In this document: one piece after another, positions 1 to 11,929 of the stretch
How the letters are laid out: each line of letters starts with the position of its first letter
Position numbering within the stretch: position 1 is the stretch's first letter
NCBI GenBank assembly: GCA_021030915.1
Contig: JAGEMR010000016.1
Location: 186,001 to 250,000, forward strand
Direction of reading: 5' to 3'
Length of the DNA stretch: 64,000 nucleotides
Source of the DNA: Astrothelium macrocarpum
Taxonomy: Eukaryota; Ascomycota; Dothideomycetes; Trypetheliales; Trypetheliaceae
Program-made: the position numbers and the translations under genes
Notes under the pieces: model-generated
Told to the model about the DNA's origin: nothing
Database searches by the model: none
Seen by the model: the letters and a program-made list of their open reading frames with translations, nothing else

Positions 1-1233
1 CGCCCAATGCGTAAATGCTTTGGTGAGTAGGAAAAGGTCACGTGCCTTCTGTGCTCGCTTTTCAAGATGAGCAAAGAATTTTTCCGTCTCTGCTTGTTGT
101 CTTTTTTCTATGAGCGCACTTCGCCATTGGGCCAATCCCTGGCGTAGCAATTCTTCAGCATCGAGGGCAGCTGCTTTATGCTCCATCGCTTGATGCTTGT
201 GAGCGTTCTCAGCTGCCATATCGCGCCATTTACGAAGCACCTTTCGCAACCAAACAGCCCTGGAATGTGCTTGGAGTATTTCAGCGTCAGACAGCATGCG
301 AGTGTCTGATGGACGATAAATATATTTCGGGTATTCTTCTCGCCGCCTTGTCGAGGCATGATTATTGAGTGATCCATCGGAAGTATATCCGGACCCTTGC
401 GAGCCACGCGCCTCAATGGATGAAAGAGATGCTGATCGACCATGCTTCTGGAAATGCTGCTCAACTTGGGTACCGATAGAACGTGGTTCGATCTGAAATT
501 GCTGTGATCCGTTGGCTGGCTTTTTGCGTTGAATATCTTCTCGCGTATCACGAGGCTTCACCCGGCCTCGTATAGGAAGTTGCTCGAGCAATCTTTGATT
601 GTGAAGGGTTCCTGGAATCCCTGATGGGCCGTTGATGGTCTCGCGAATTCCGCTTTGAGAAGGTTGGAATTGTAATGATGGTTGCGTATATGATTGCTGC
701 GTTGGTGGATTTGTACTGTGCCGGCTTCGCCATGTATTCTCATAATTACTGTCATTGAATGACACGCGTCGGACTGGTTGTTTGGCTCGTGTTGGCCTGA
801 CATTTGCGTCAGGGCTTTGGGTGTGCGCCTCTTCAAGCATGTCTTCATCTTCAAACTGTCGGGTGACCTCTTCGACTGCCTCCCCTTGCGGAGTGACCTC
901 GATTTGTATGCCCATCTCTGCAAGCAAGGCTTTGAAGCATTCGAGCAGATCGCCTTTATTCGCACCGACCTCACCCAAGCGCAACAAGAAGCGGAAGTAT
1001 AGCGGGTCATGGTCGGATTGAATGCCATTCTCTCTGAGTATACGTTCATACGCTGCGAAGAGAGCGCGAACTGGTGAGTCGGGAGAATTTTGCGCTGCGT
1101 CGACAATGGAATACAAGATTCTGACATCTGGAACACAGATTAATAAGCTAAGTACCTAGCGATATGAAAGGATAAACGGATTACCTTGGTTACTAAGGGG
1201 AGGCAATTCATCGGCGTGATGGGAATTGAGCAT
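1..1233 (-). CDS. SFI1: Sfi1-like spindle pole body protein (N-terminal part, cut by left edge)
   Basis: Two exons are seen: 1185-1233 and 1-1127, joined across a 57-bp intron. They give 392 codons and the frame is still open at the window edge, so the C-terminus lies outside. The start at 1233 begins MLNSHHADELPP and runs into DVRILYSIVDAAQNSP, then a conserved segment with DPLYFRFLLRLGEVG and LECFKALLAEMGI. Fungal Sfi1 proteins carry this N-terminal block. A low-complexity linker follows, then the first Sfi1-type repeats, each with a tryptophan in a basic helix (AVWLRKVLRKWRDMA, GLAQWRSALIEKR, KAFTHWA). In the family these long-helix repeats bind centrin (Cdc31) and build the half-bridge for spindle pole duplication. 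Family assignment rests on the N-terminal block plus the repeat spacing. The number of repeats cannot be judged here. Confidence 0.8.
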
Positions 1234-1527
1234 TCGAAGTGACAATGCCGGACGCGCCTATCGACCATACGGGCCGTAATTGAGGCGAATTCACTGGAGA
1301 ATGGGACTGAACGCAGTAAAAGCCAAAAGAGCACGTAGACATTACGAATTAAGTCAAATAGGAGCAAAGTAGTGGTGAATAATGGGACTGTGGATGGGCT
1401 TTGTTTTCAGTGCATGCATTTTACGCGCGCGAGGTCGCGACGGAAGGCCCGTGCGTGGAGGGGTTGGATGGCTTCAACGCCAGCCATTCATCCTTCCATG
1501 CGTCAAGCCATCATCCTATCTCCTACC

Positions 1528-1817
1528 ATGTCATCCGTGCGAACACGGCCCATTGAGAAGTTTGCTCGTGCAGTCGCTCAATGTCCAAAACAGGTCCGTC
1601 CAACGATATTACTGCGACATCATTAGCTCACTGACCTACAGAGTGCAGAGTACGGTAGATGCATTGCTGTAGACTTCAACAACGTTCAAAAGGACAAATG
1701 CATCAAGGAGTTCCTCGCATTGAAGGAGTGCTATATGGTAAGCCTGCAGAAACCAAAGGTGCGCAATATTAAAGCTAGCTCTGATTATCAAGTCAGGCCG
1801 CGCTCAGGAAAAAATAA
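1528..1817 (+). CDS. Twin CX9C protein, NDUFAF8-like complex I assembly factor
   Basis: Three exons (1528-1593, 1642-1737, 1797-1817) encode about 60 residues. The spliced protein starts MSSVRTRPIEKFARAVAQC and ends KECYMAALRKK. It holds two exact CX9C pairs: C-PKQSAEYGR-C and C-IKEFLALKE-C. This is the signature of small intermembrane-space proteins oxidised by the Mia40 relay. The order of motifs and the phrase AxYGRC match NDUFAF8 (C17orf89), which works with NDUFAF5 in assembling respiratory complex I. In-frame ATGs at 1468 and 1498 could extend the N-terminus. I chose 1528 because the family starts just before the first cysteine helix. The last exon codes for only six residues, so its acceptor is the least certain point. 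It lies tail-to-tail with the isoleucyl-tRNA synthetase gene. Confidence 0.75.
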
Positions 1818-2052
1818 TAGTTCATGCTTTGCGAGTTCAATGAAGTTTATTCTGATTCTATTTCTTGCGACCAAGAGTCTGCATTTCATTGCTGCTGTAA
1901 AATAGAGCCTCTATTTTTGTAATTTAGATTCAATAAAAAACCTGTATGCCATGCCATGCCATGCTCACCCACAAGCACACAGGCTCCATTCCACAAACGC
2001 TCGTTCAGTCATTCCGCATTCGACATCAATTCCGAGTCACAGGTAAAATCAT

Positions 2053-5000
2053 TCAAAGTTTGACCAGCCTCAAGAGGAACGTCGCATTTTGAATTTCCTG
2101 TTCCTCTTCCTTAATCACGTCTTCTGCTACGCCATTAGGTACCTGGCCCGCCACTTCGGTGGAGACATGCTTGTCAATAGGTCTCCGGAGTGCCTTCTGG
2201 AGCATCTCCCCCTGCTCCTCGAAGGCTCGCTCTAGTCCAATGTTATCAGGATCCGTGAGGATCTTGTACTCCATCTTGATGTCATCAGTAGGCACGAGGC
2301 CAGCCTTCTTTCGAAGCCTATTAACTCGGTTGAGGATTTCTCTCGCGATTCCTTCTTGCTCAAGTTCTGCGTATTTCTTAACATCCAAGATGATGAGAAC
2401 ATCATCATCCGTATTCGTCTCCAAATCCTTGCTGGACTCGTCTTTTTTCAAACCACGTTTGACGATCAAATCTTCTCTTGATAGCCCGCAATTTTCAACC
2501 GTCATTTTCCCAGTCTCCAAGAACTCTTTGATCTGATTGCTGCTCAGACCCGGTAATGCCTTTTTCACCTTCTGCGCATCCTTTTTGAATTTCTTCCCAA
2601 GTGTCGGAAAGTCGACGTCTGCCGAGTATTGCACGTTGTACTTGATCTCGTCGCTGCTGGTGATCAAATCTCTTACGTTGAGCTCCCTACAAATCTCAGA
2701 CTCCAAGTATCGTACGTCTGCCAAATATTCAGCGTCCGGATGGATGACAACCAACGATTTCAGAGGTTGCTTAAGTCCAATAGCACGTCTCTCTCGTGAG
2801 ACACGCCCCAACTCGATAACACGCTGCATGCGGCCTACGCGGCGTTCGATAACTTCGTCAAACAACTCGTTTCGGACTTCGGGAAATGCGAGAAAATGAA
2901 CTGATCGGGGGTCTTCGGCTTGTAGTTCTTTAGGTATGTAGGGTGATAGACGAAGGTAGATGTTATCAGTAAGAAAGGGTATAAACGGAGCAAGACCGCG
3001 GACAAGGATGAAAATGACGTCAAACAGGGTATTGAGAGCATTCAGAGTGTCTTCCGTGCCGTTCTCTCCTTTTAGTCGCCCTCGATTGAATCGTATGTAC
3101 CAGTTCGTAACATTGTCTATCGTAGTTAGTTTCTCAACCCGATTAAAAAAAAAGATTCTGTACATACCAAGTAATTCCAGTAGTCTAGGAGTTACGGTGT
3201 ATCTGGAATCTTGGTTTAGCATCGTCCTTGAAGAGTAACTAACAAAACTCACAGTCGATAGCCAGCCATCTCCTGATTGACAAATGTGAGAAGGGATTGG
3301 CAAGATGCTAAGATCCAGCGGTCCATTAAATTCGAATTCGATGATTGACTCTTTGGATCGAAAAAAAAAGACACTCTCTCGATCTTCTTGAGAAGGTCGA
3401 CCTGTTGTTGGAAGAACATGTACGAATTCCATAGAGGTAGTAGAACTTTAGAGACAATTTCCCTAACACCTTGTTCCTTGAATCTCAAGTCTTCTGCGCG
3501 CACGACCGGTGAATTGATCATGTACAAGCGGAGTGCATCAGCACCATACTTTTCCATTACCAGACCAGGATCCGGATAATTCTTCAAGCGTTTGGACATC
3601 TTTTTTCCATCTTCTGCAAGAACGATGCCGTTGACTACACAGTTCTTGAATGGAATATGACCAAATATATGTGTTCCTAGAATACATAGCGTGTAGAACC
3701 ACCCTCGGGTTTGATCGACACCTTCAGCAATGAAGTCACCAGGAAAGCCTTTGGAGAAGTCCTCTGGGCGTTCGAAAGGATAATGTTGGCTTGCATAAGG
3801 CATACTTCCGGACTCAAACCAGCAATCAAAAACCTCCTCGATGCGTCTCAATTCACCCTTCCCTTCTTTGCTGGGAATGGTAATCTTGTCGACAGTATCT
3901 CTATGTAGATCAGTAATATCGCCTTCGATGCCACTAAGTTTCTTTAGTTCTTCTGTACTTCCCACACAAACTATTTCCTTCAAGTCGCTGCTAGCCCAAA
4001 GAGGAATGGGGGTTCCCCAATACCGGTTGCGACTGATGTTCCAGTCCCGAGCGTTGGCAACCCAGCTAGCAAAGCGTTTCTCCTTGACAGCGGTCGGCAC
4101 CCAATGGGACTGTCCAATGCTTTCTAGCATCTGGGGAACAATCTCGGTTACTTTGACAAACCAGGCGGGCACTGCACGATAGATGAGTGGTGTATCCGAT
4201 CTCCAACAAAAGGGGTAGCTGTGCATCAGCTGACTATCAACTATCAAACGCCCATTCTTTTTAAGGTGATTGATGATCGCTCTATCTGCTGCTTTCACAT
4301 GCTGTCCTTCAAAATCCCGAACTTCTGAGGTGAAGATTCCCTTTTCATCCACAGGATTTGGAGGCAATCGCTTTTCTGTAATGATACCTGCCTTCATCGC
4401 AACTCGGTAGTCGTCTTCACCAAAGGCAGGTGATTGGTGGACGATGCCAACACCGCTTTCTGAAGACACGTAGGCCGCATTTAGAACACGGAAGCCATAC
4501 TCTTTAAATTCTTCATAAAAATAATCGAAAAGGGGTTCGTAGCGCCAGCCAAGCATATCTTTGCCTTTGAAACGTCCGAGTATCTTGAATTTGGCCTTCT
4601 TGGGGTCTTTGTATAATGTCTTGAGAAGCGTTTCCATGAGGATGTAGTTCTTGCCGGACACTTCGTCACAGATCTTGATGTATTCGAAATCGGGGTTTGC
4701 AGCAAGGGCAAGGTTCGAGGGAAGTGTCCACGGAGTTGTAGTCCAGGCAAGCAAACAGGTCTGAGGATCATCAAGCAATGGAAATGTAACAACAACAGCA
4801 GGGTCTTGGGTATCTTTGTAGTTTTGTTGAGCTTCGTGTTGAGAGAGTGGTGTGTTTAAAGCGGTGGAATATGGCATAACACGATATCCTCGATAAACCT
4901 TGTCTTTTTCAAAGAGCTGTTTGAACACCCACCACACAGACTCCATGAAACTTGCATTCATGGTCTTGTAATCATTATCGAAATCAATCCATCGCCCCAG

Positions 5001-5494
5001 TCTGTTGATAGTCTGACGCCATTCTGCAGCGAATCTCATGACAATCGCTTTGCACTCAGCATTGTATTTTTCGAGCCCAATTTTTCTGACAGCATCACTT
5101 CCAGACATGCCAAGTTTCTTATCAATCTCGTACTCGATGGGTAGTCCGTGCGTGTCCCAGCCAAATCGCCTCTTCAAAAATTTAGTATGCTTCCTACAAT
5201 AGGCTCTAGTACCTGAAGCGTACCTCGACATAGTGACCTTTCCTATAGAAAACTTAGCGGACGCTTCCTAAAGACATTCTAGACAACCCACATGGACCAA
5301 TATCTTGGTATGACATCCTTGATTGTCGACGTCAGAAGATGCCCATAATGCGGTAATCCTGTAGCAAAAGGCGGTCCATCGTAAAATGTGTAGGGCTGTC
5401 TTCCCTGGGAAAGCTGAAGTTGTCTTTGGAAAGCGTCAATTTCTTGCCAATGCTTTAGAATCGCCTCCTCCTGTTTGGAGAAGTCGATCGACAT
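2053..5494 (-). CDS. ILS1: Isoleucyl-tRNA synthetase, cytoplasmic
   Basis: Five exons (5292-5494, 5224-5242, 3253-5171, 3168-3202, 2053-3116) give 1079 residues, the usual size for eukaryotic cytosolic IleRS. The enzyme charges tRNA-Ile with isoleucine. The class I signatures are present: the HIGH box reads HYGH at residues 49-52 and the KMSKS loop reads KMSKR near residue 598. The editing domain (with AWTTTPWTLPSN) lies between them. The anticodon-binding region starts near VTNWYIRFNRGRLKG. Two exons are very short (19 and 35 nt). The third exon is entered through an AAG acceptor preceded by a TACTAA branch site, and only this choice gives the conserved GHYVERRFGWDTHG. No mitochondrial presequence is seen, which supports the cytosolic form. 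Confidence 0.96.
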
Positions 5495-5920
5495 GCTGAA
5501 AGCGTAGCAGGGGGAATACTGAAGAGGTCAGAGTGCAGTCATTAATGTGCTCGTGTGCATGGAAGCGCATATGAGTCTGGACTGGACCCTGACTCACGTA
5601 CCCATGTAGCCAAAAGGGCGTGGACGTGCTCCAGTTTCAGGATAGTGTGCATAATATTTATTATGCCGGGCGGTGAGCTTAAATGATACGCCAAATTCAA
5701 CTGCCCAGTACACAACGACTTGGCTTGTCGCTCATAGCCTTGATACGTCAATTAAAAATTAAACTTGATAGCTCGGATTTGTTAAGCGAAGGATCAGCTG
5801 GCTTATACCCTCCTCTCGGCAATTTCGCCTCAGCTTTAAATATTGCAGCTACTTTCCCCCATAGGCTTCCATCTTCCTCTCAAACTCCGATCCTTGCCAA
5901 GATCCTCCGTCCTCTGTGCT
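5495..5920. promoter_or_regulatory. Divergent intergenic region, IleRS / MAPEG
   Basis: This 426-bp spacer separates two divergent start codons (5494 minus, 5921 plus) and must hold both promoters. No clear TATA box is visible. The stretch just before 5921 is rich in CT runs, as is common upstream of fungal start codons. Confidence 0.5.
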
Positions 5921-6421
5921 ATGGCGCCCCCCGGGGCTGCACTGGGCCTTCGCGCCGCTTCTTCGACGTCAAACATCCCAAACCACGCCCCCACCCTTCT
6001 CTGCTTTCACTTCTTCTGGGCCTACGACTTTCTTTCCCCGCGTGAGTGGAGGCAATGGTATGGCATCGAGCACAACGCATTATCAAGGTACGATCTCGTC
6101 AAGCATGACGACGAAGCAGTCAAGTCGGGCAAGATCAGCCAGAAGCAGCTGGATATGCTGCGCCGCATTGAGTCGGCGCACGCCAACGCCGTCGAGAACT
6201 ACGCTTTCTTCGTCGGAGCCATCAGCTTCGCCACCTTTGCCGGCGTCGATCGACGGCTCATCAACCACGCTGGCTTTGTCTACACGCTTGCGCGGATCGC
6301 TCATGGCGTCCTCTACATCTTGAGAGGTCACTCAGTTTATAGTCGGATGGCGTGGTGGATTGGTAATTACAGCTGCTTTCGCCTGCTTTGTAAAGCCTCA
6401 GAAAAGATCGACCGGAGCTGA
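5921..6421 (+). CDS. MAPEG-family membrane protein
   Basis: A single open frame of 166 residues. The MAPEG family holds membrane-associated enzymes of eicosanoid and glutathione metabolism, such as microsomal glutathione transferase. The diagnostic part is the block from about residue 80: RIESAHANAVENYAFFVG, then FATFAGV, VYTLARIAHGVLYIL and WWIGNYSC. The E-x-x-x-N in the first helix is the usual glutathione-contact region of the family. Upstream, FFWAYDFLSPRE and WRQWYGIEHNALSRYDLVK match a fungal MAPEG subgroup that carries this preface, so no intron is needed. The first 25 residues are low in hydrophobicity and may contain a later start. Substrate is unknown; fungal members of this subgroup are mostly uncharacterised. 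Confidence 0.75.
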   Translation: MAPPGAALGLRAASSTSNIPNHAPTLLCFHFFWAYDFLSPREWRQWYGIEHNALSRYDLVKHDDEAVKSGKISQKQLDMLRRIESAHANAVENYAFFVGAISFATFAGVDRRLINHAGFVYTLARIAHGVLYILRGHSVYSRMAWWIGNYSCFRLLCKASEKIDRS

Positions 6422-6610
6422 AAAAGCTGCTTATACGGAGAACTGCAAGACACCAGAAACGGAAGAGAAAGAGCACGGCCGTCAACGCGTTGGAAGCACC
6501 ACTGGAAACTAAACATGATCCACTATTAAAAGATCGGGTACTGCGTATCAAGGTCAAACGCGTGCATGCGATGGCGGCATGCACGTGAATCTAAGGCCTA
6601 CCAAGGTAGC

Positions 6611-6754
6611 AACAGGGGTTGACATAAGAAATGTCACAGCAGGGTCAGTTCATTTAACTGAGCTCAGCAATTTGACTTCTCTGATTGGCTGTAATTGCTT
6701 AGCTTAGCCATAAGAACTGACCCTGGTATGAATTTTCTTATGTCAATCCCTGGT
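6611..6754. mobile_element. Fold-back MITE-like element, copy 1
   Basis: A 144-bp near-palindrome. The left end AACAGGGGTTGACATAAGAA is matched, inverted, by the right end, which reads ACCAGGGATTGACATAAGAA on the minus strand. The inverted match continues inward through CAGGGTCAGTTC and GCTNAGCAATT, so the whole element can fold into one hairpin. It is flanked on both sides by GGTAGC (6605-6610 and 6755-6760), a plausible 6-bp target-site duplication. It has no coding capacity. A related element lies in the PDE1 gene at 32159-32394. Confidence 0.65.
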
Positions 6755-6873
6755 GGTAGCGCAGTCTCAGCTCTTCGCCGGTTGCAGTACGAGATTGCCT
6801 GGAATTAGGGCTGCTGTTGTTCGGATGGAATATTTTGAGAACGATCCTGCCTAAATTTCTATTCTACAGAAGC

Positions 6874-9666
6874 ATGGTTTTCCCATTTGGAATCTCCATC
6901 GGTGATTTTGTAGCTGTTGCTCAGCTGGCTCATGACATCGCATCTGCTTTGAGCGAAACGAGGGGAGCAGCTGCCGATTACCAATTTTTGATCGATCTTC
7001 TACATTCTTTGGAAACCTCTATAAAGCTCATCACGGATTACATCTCCAGTTCCTCGACTTGCGCAACTCTGAAGGCGGATCAGGCTTTAATGAATGGCCT
7101 CGTCTATCATGCAGGATGCTGCCAAAAGCTTATGAACCAGTTCCTTGTGTGTCTATACTGTCCCTCAACGTCATACTCCACTAATCATGCTAATGTTGTC
7201 TGAGCAATCCAGACGGATTCTTATAAGTATACGGAAAGTATGATTCATCGTCGGGGGAGCAAGGCGAAAAAAACGCTCCGAAAAATAAAGTGGAGGCTTT
7301 ACAACGTAGACGATGCTCAAAAACTTGAACGAAAGCTCACTTTACACCTGGACGTCTTTCAGAGATACTTGCTTGCCATCAACATGTAAGCAGCCTGTGC
7401 CTAAAGACTTTACTAACAAAACTCTAACAAATAGACGAATTAAAGCCACCTCTCTGGAGAGTCTGCAAAAAGAATCGAAACAAGAGTTGACAAACTCACA
7501 TATTCTCTTGCTGAGATTCTCGCCTTTGTCCAAATGACACAGCAAAATAGGCCAAAAAGTCTTGGGTACCCATGGGAAGGTGACGCCGTATCGTCTCACG
7601 TCCATCTTGAGGATGTACTAGGCCGAAGTTTAATTCTACCCGCTGTACTGTGTCGTACATTTGGCGTATTTGAAGACACCTTGAGAATCATGTTTTCCGA
7701 TCATCCAGGATACCAAAAAATAATCAAACAAGAATTCGAGATTGTTGATGCGACAAATGGCTGCATCATTTTCCAAGGTGGTCCATACCAAAAATGTGAA
7801 TTTTTACAGCCCCAATTTCAAGGACAGATCAAATCAGGTGCTCGGTTAGTAATGAACATGCTGAGTGTGAGAACATTGAAAGCTCCGGATTGCAGGATGG
7901 TAGACCCAGTGCGATTATTTGAACCATGTCCAAATTGCGGATTTCTTGTTGGTGACCGAGGGTTCAGAAAATGGTAAGAATGATCCTTAACATTCGGACA
8001 CTATGGATTACGCACGAATCTTCTTCATTTGAAAGTTCTAAATTAAGGGTCTTTGACTGATTATGCACAACACAGTCATAATTGTAGTCTGAGTTTTCGC
8101 AAAACGATTCTTGAAAGTGAAGGTAGAAATCCGCCAACATTCGAGGAACGTTGGCGATGGATTTCCTTTCCGCGACAACCCACATCAACATACACGGCAC
8201 GTGCAAACGAAAATTCAGATGGCCCAGTAACGATTGGAGCAGCAGCGCGCTCTGATTCAACCACACGACCGCTGGATCGGGAAACAGAAAAAAGATTCTT
8301 TCGACGTGTTCACCATGTCACTGAGTACGAGATACCGCGTAGGGCTTGTGCAAACTACTATCAAAACTCAAGAATCCCCTTGATTCAAGCCGCTGGGCAA
8401 GGCGATCTCAAATGGATTCGAGATTTACTCCTCCATTCTGATACTGACCCAAACGCTCGAAGCTCACAAGGCTGGACAGTCTTGCAACAGGCTTGTTCCG
8501 CTACACAAGGGAACCCGGAAGCTGTCGTCAAGCTCTTGATTAAAAATGGCGCAGATGTTAATGCGGTCCCTGGACATGGTTACGCCATGACAGCATTACA
8601 GGCTGCCTGCGAAGCTGGAAATGAGGAAGTTGTTGAGATTCTGCTGCAGGCGAATGCGGACATTAATGCCGCACCTGCGCCATTCATTGGTCTCAGCGCT
8701 CTCGCTGCAGCAGCAAGAAATGGGCATATGAAGTTAGTCCGAAGACTCATCGACCTTGGTGCCGACGTCAATCAGCCACCAGCTGGAAGACCCGAAGGCG
8801 GCTCTGCATTAGAGGCTGCTGCTGTGAATGGCAACCTGGACCTAGTCAACTACCTCCTTCTAAATGGTGCTTGTGTTGACAAGAAATACGCTGATGGCAC
8901 TCGATCGAGGCCATTAAACTATGCAGTTAGTTGGGACCACCTTGACGTGGCCAAAAGTTTGCTTGGCTCTGGAGCTGACGTTTGTGCCAAAAAAAACTCT
9001 GAGTCGCCTCTTTATCTAGTTAAGAGCTTAGACATGCTAGAACTTCTTGTGTCAAAGGGAGCTTGTGTCGAAGGGGTGGTGGGTCACTCTGCACTACGTT
9101 CTGCTGCAATACGTGGTAGGATAGATGTTTTTACGCAGCTTACACGACTTGGAGCCAGCGTGCACCACCCAGATGGAGACATCTCCAAGCGTACCATACT
9201 TCAAGAAGCTGCTTCCTCAGAAGACGGTCATTCACTGGTCGAGCTCTTGGTTGACACATACGGAGTCGACGTAAATGAGCCAAGGGCTTCCACAAGAGAA
9301 TACACAAGTTTGGAGGCGGCTTGTGATGCCATAGTTTGGGAAGATTTCCGGTGTAAACAAAGCCCGTCGTTCCCGGAAACCGTAAATTTCTTGCTCGAAC
9401 GAGGGGCTAAGGTCACTCCATTTACTTTGCATCTTGCTGCCGCCTGGGGTCATACTGAATTGGCTAAACTCCTGTTACTGAGTGGGGCATGCATTACAGA
9501 CCCTCCTAATATCAGACCCGTCGAGTATTCCCATCTGGATGAACGAGACTTTGGCGAGACCGCCATCGAGACCGCACAATTGAATGAGGCGCAAGAACTT
9601 GTGCAGTTATTCCAAGATCGGGCTTGTACTAGTGAAATTTTGGCTCATCCTTCATTCATCTCTTAA
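6874..9666 (+). CDS. Ubiquitin-like-domain plus ankyrin-repeat protein
   Basis: Four exons (6874-7146, 7213-7385, 7446-7973, 8088-9666) give about 850 residues. The N-terminus (FGISIGDFVAVAQLAHDIAS) is the helical preface common in fungal STAND and ankyrin proteins. The next exon carries KKTLRKIKWRLYNVDDAQKL, also typical. Around residues 200-285 a domain beginning VHLEDVLGRSLILP resembles the fungal ubiquitin-like (ULD-type) domain of these proteins. It is followed by a CPNCG motif. From about residue 420 to 810 there are some ten ankyrin repeats (for example GWTVLQQAC, TALQAACEAGNEEVVEILL). A stop occurs if the intron at 7974-8087 is not removed, but its GTAAGAA donor and TTGTAG acceptor restore a clean fusion. 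The third exon needs an unannounced TTAAAG acceptor. The role is unknown; such proteins are suspected in non-self recognition or ubiquitin-linked signalling. Confidence 0.75.
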
Positions 9667-10810
9667 GACTCTACGCATTCGACGACATCTCTCATCGATA
9701 GACCCATTTTCATAAGATTTGCAAGTGTCTTAGATGACCAAGTTGATATTGTGCAAGGCCTTGATTTCTGATATATGCCGCTCCAATTTGAGTTAGAGTT
9801 GTTCATATCGATTCGAAGATAACCATTGTAGAAATGATGCTACTTTTAGTACTTCAGAAGACGCAAGATCCTGAAATTGGGCCATCCATAGTTCGAGAGC
9901 TATCCTAAGCAAAGTGCTTTAGGGATTATAGCCTGGACATAGAGATTAGATGGCTCCCCTCATCAGATCTCCAGAAGACATATGGAATCGATTGCAGGAC
10001 TCTGCCATATTTAATCCGGAATAAAATGAACTTCGGATGATGACCAGGAGCCCTATTGGTCGTCTTACATTTTTCCAAATTTCCGGTCGGCACTCGTCTA
10101 TCTTTTTCGGGAACACTCAAATCCGACAACGTGAGATCGGCTATCCCAACCGATGTGCGCTGTGCAGCGTTACGGTCAGTGTGAAACGATGAGGCCACAG
10201 CTGAGGTGACGCTTCATCTGAGGACTCAAGAGCGCGTGTCTCAGCAAGGACAATGTATTGCAAACCAGGAGCGCAGATAACTGCCAAAATCCCCACCTTT
10301 CAACTTGATAACAAATAGACGTCTCGAAAATACCTACCAATTCTAATCCACCCATTGAGGAAAGTTCCTTATGGTGTTGATATGACTGATTCCGGGGTTG
10401 TGGTCTAAGTTACTAATGCTTCTCGGCATAACTCCAACTGACCACGCTTAGTTCGTGCAGGATTTCATGAAAAATAGTCACGGCAGAGGTTTTATAAAAA
10501 CATTGTTGCTGGTCTGTTGGCTGCCGAAACCAGTGTCAGAAGTTTGTCAAAGCTGATAGCGGAGACGCTGGTAGCAATACGAGATGGGAATGATGACGAC
10601 AGCAAAAGAAATTTTCCGAGACCTTGATGGCAATAACGAGTCATAGTTAACTTTAGCAACGCATCGCATTGAGCATTTAGGCTTCACAAAATTTAGCGGA
10701 ACAATACTGCACTATTTGCGGAGAACAGGACCGCTTGTTGCTTTCGATTAAATTAGATACTCGGAATGAAGTGTTCCATCCTCGCTTTCGCAGTTGGAGA
10801 CGTTAATGGC
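9667..10810. other. Gene-poor spacer
   Basis: About 1.1 kb between the 3' ends of the ankyrin gene and the ferritin-like gene. Only short open frames occur (longest 90 codons, 9926-10198 minus) and none resembles a known family. I see no RNA gene or repeat in it. Confidence 0.4.
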
Positions 10811-11929
10811 TTACGAGAGGACTACCTCCGCTGGACCGGCCAAAGTCCCAAACTGCGTTAACTGATTAAGATCTAATCCCCCTGAAAACGTCGTTAATGC
10901 CGCGAAAGCGGTTCCATTGACACCCTCCGGCACCTCTACGGTACCTGTCCCTGTCCCAGTGCTCGTCACTAGTTGGAATATGGGCGCACTAATATTTTGA
11001 TTGACCATTGCAATATAAAGCTGCGCGTCGGGAGCAACTGGTACAAAGAACGTGGAGGGATCCCAGGAGAAAGTGACAACCGTGCCGGCAGGCACGGGCG
11101 GTTGAAGATTTTGTGGCGGCACCGGAGAAACGAGGTTGAGTTTCGGAAGCTGGGTGAGAGGAAGCTGTTGAGGGCATGAAACGACAAACATTTGAGCGAG
11201 ATTGAAGGCCCAGACGGCCGAAAGACCTGTGTCGAAATTGGTCGGGAATGGAGCAGCGCCTATTCCTGCTCGAAGCTACGACATCATTAGAATGCACTTT
11301 ACATGAACATGCTGAAGGATTAGTTCTGCGCTTACATAGGCATCATGACGGGCTTCAACCGTAAGAATAGAAGCAGAAGCTTCCTCGAGCGTAGGATTGT
11401 CTGCCAGCAGCTCTGAGCCACCAAGGTAGGCGCCGATGCCAACACTACCATGTTAATTAGTGATTTTATACATGAAGTAAATAGCCAAGCTTACGTAGTG
11501 ATCATGTTTGCAAGAGAAACAAAGCTCTTTGGGTCCACGGACTGCGAGAAAGTATACGTGCAGGCAGGCAATGGTGTAGCCCCATTGGTCTCAAGTATCG
11601 TGGCAATTGTATCGGCGTGTACCTGTTCATGCTGTAGGATATGTAAGCTTCAACGTCGCTTTCGATATGAGGCGAAAGTTACGCACGCCAGCGATTACGC
11701 AAACGTTCTCCCTGAAACCAGTTGGAAATCCAGCCGCAGAGTATTCGTCATCTGTAAAGTTGTTACACCCTCCAGTGTACAAATTTAATTCAAGCAACTC
11801 TAGGTAATGAGCTAGCTGGAGAGTATTTGTATCATTCTGGCTCAAGGTCGTGATTTGTTTCTTCTGCAATGGACGTGCCGAAACCAACTGAAGAAGCACA
11901 GTAAAGAAGACGAGATAATTGGTATGCAT
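10811..11929 (-). CDS. Secreted ferritin-like protein (Rds1 / sexual-development type)
   Basis: Four exons (11687-11929, 11495-11631, 11336-11444, 10811-11275) give 317 residues. Residues 1-18 form a clear signal peptide (MHTNYLVFFTVLLQLVSA). The mature part begins with a ferritin-like fold of the Ferritin_2 type: LAHYLELLELNLYTGG, then GHEQVHADTI, and later ILTVEARHDAYLRA. The Glu and His residues in these helices are the expected metal ligands of the family. The C-terminal third, rich in Pro, Val and Thr, is a beta-type tail seen in fungal Rds1-like proteins. Family members are induced by stress or during sexual development and are secreted or wall-bound. All four splice joints restore the conserved helices. 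A start upstream at 12001 is possible, but the signal peptide argues for 11929. Confidence 0.82.
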
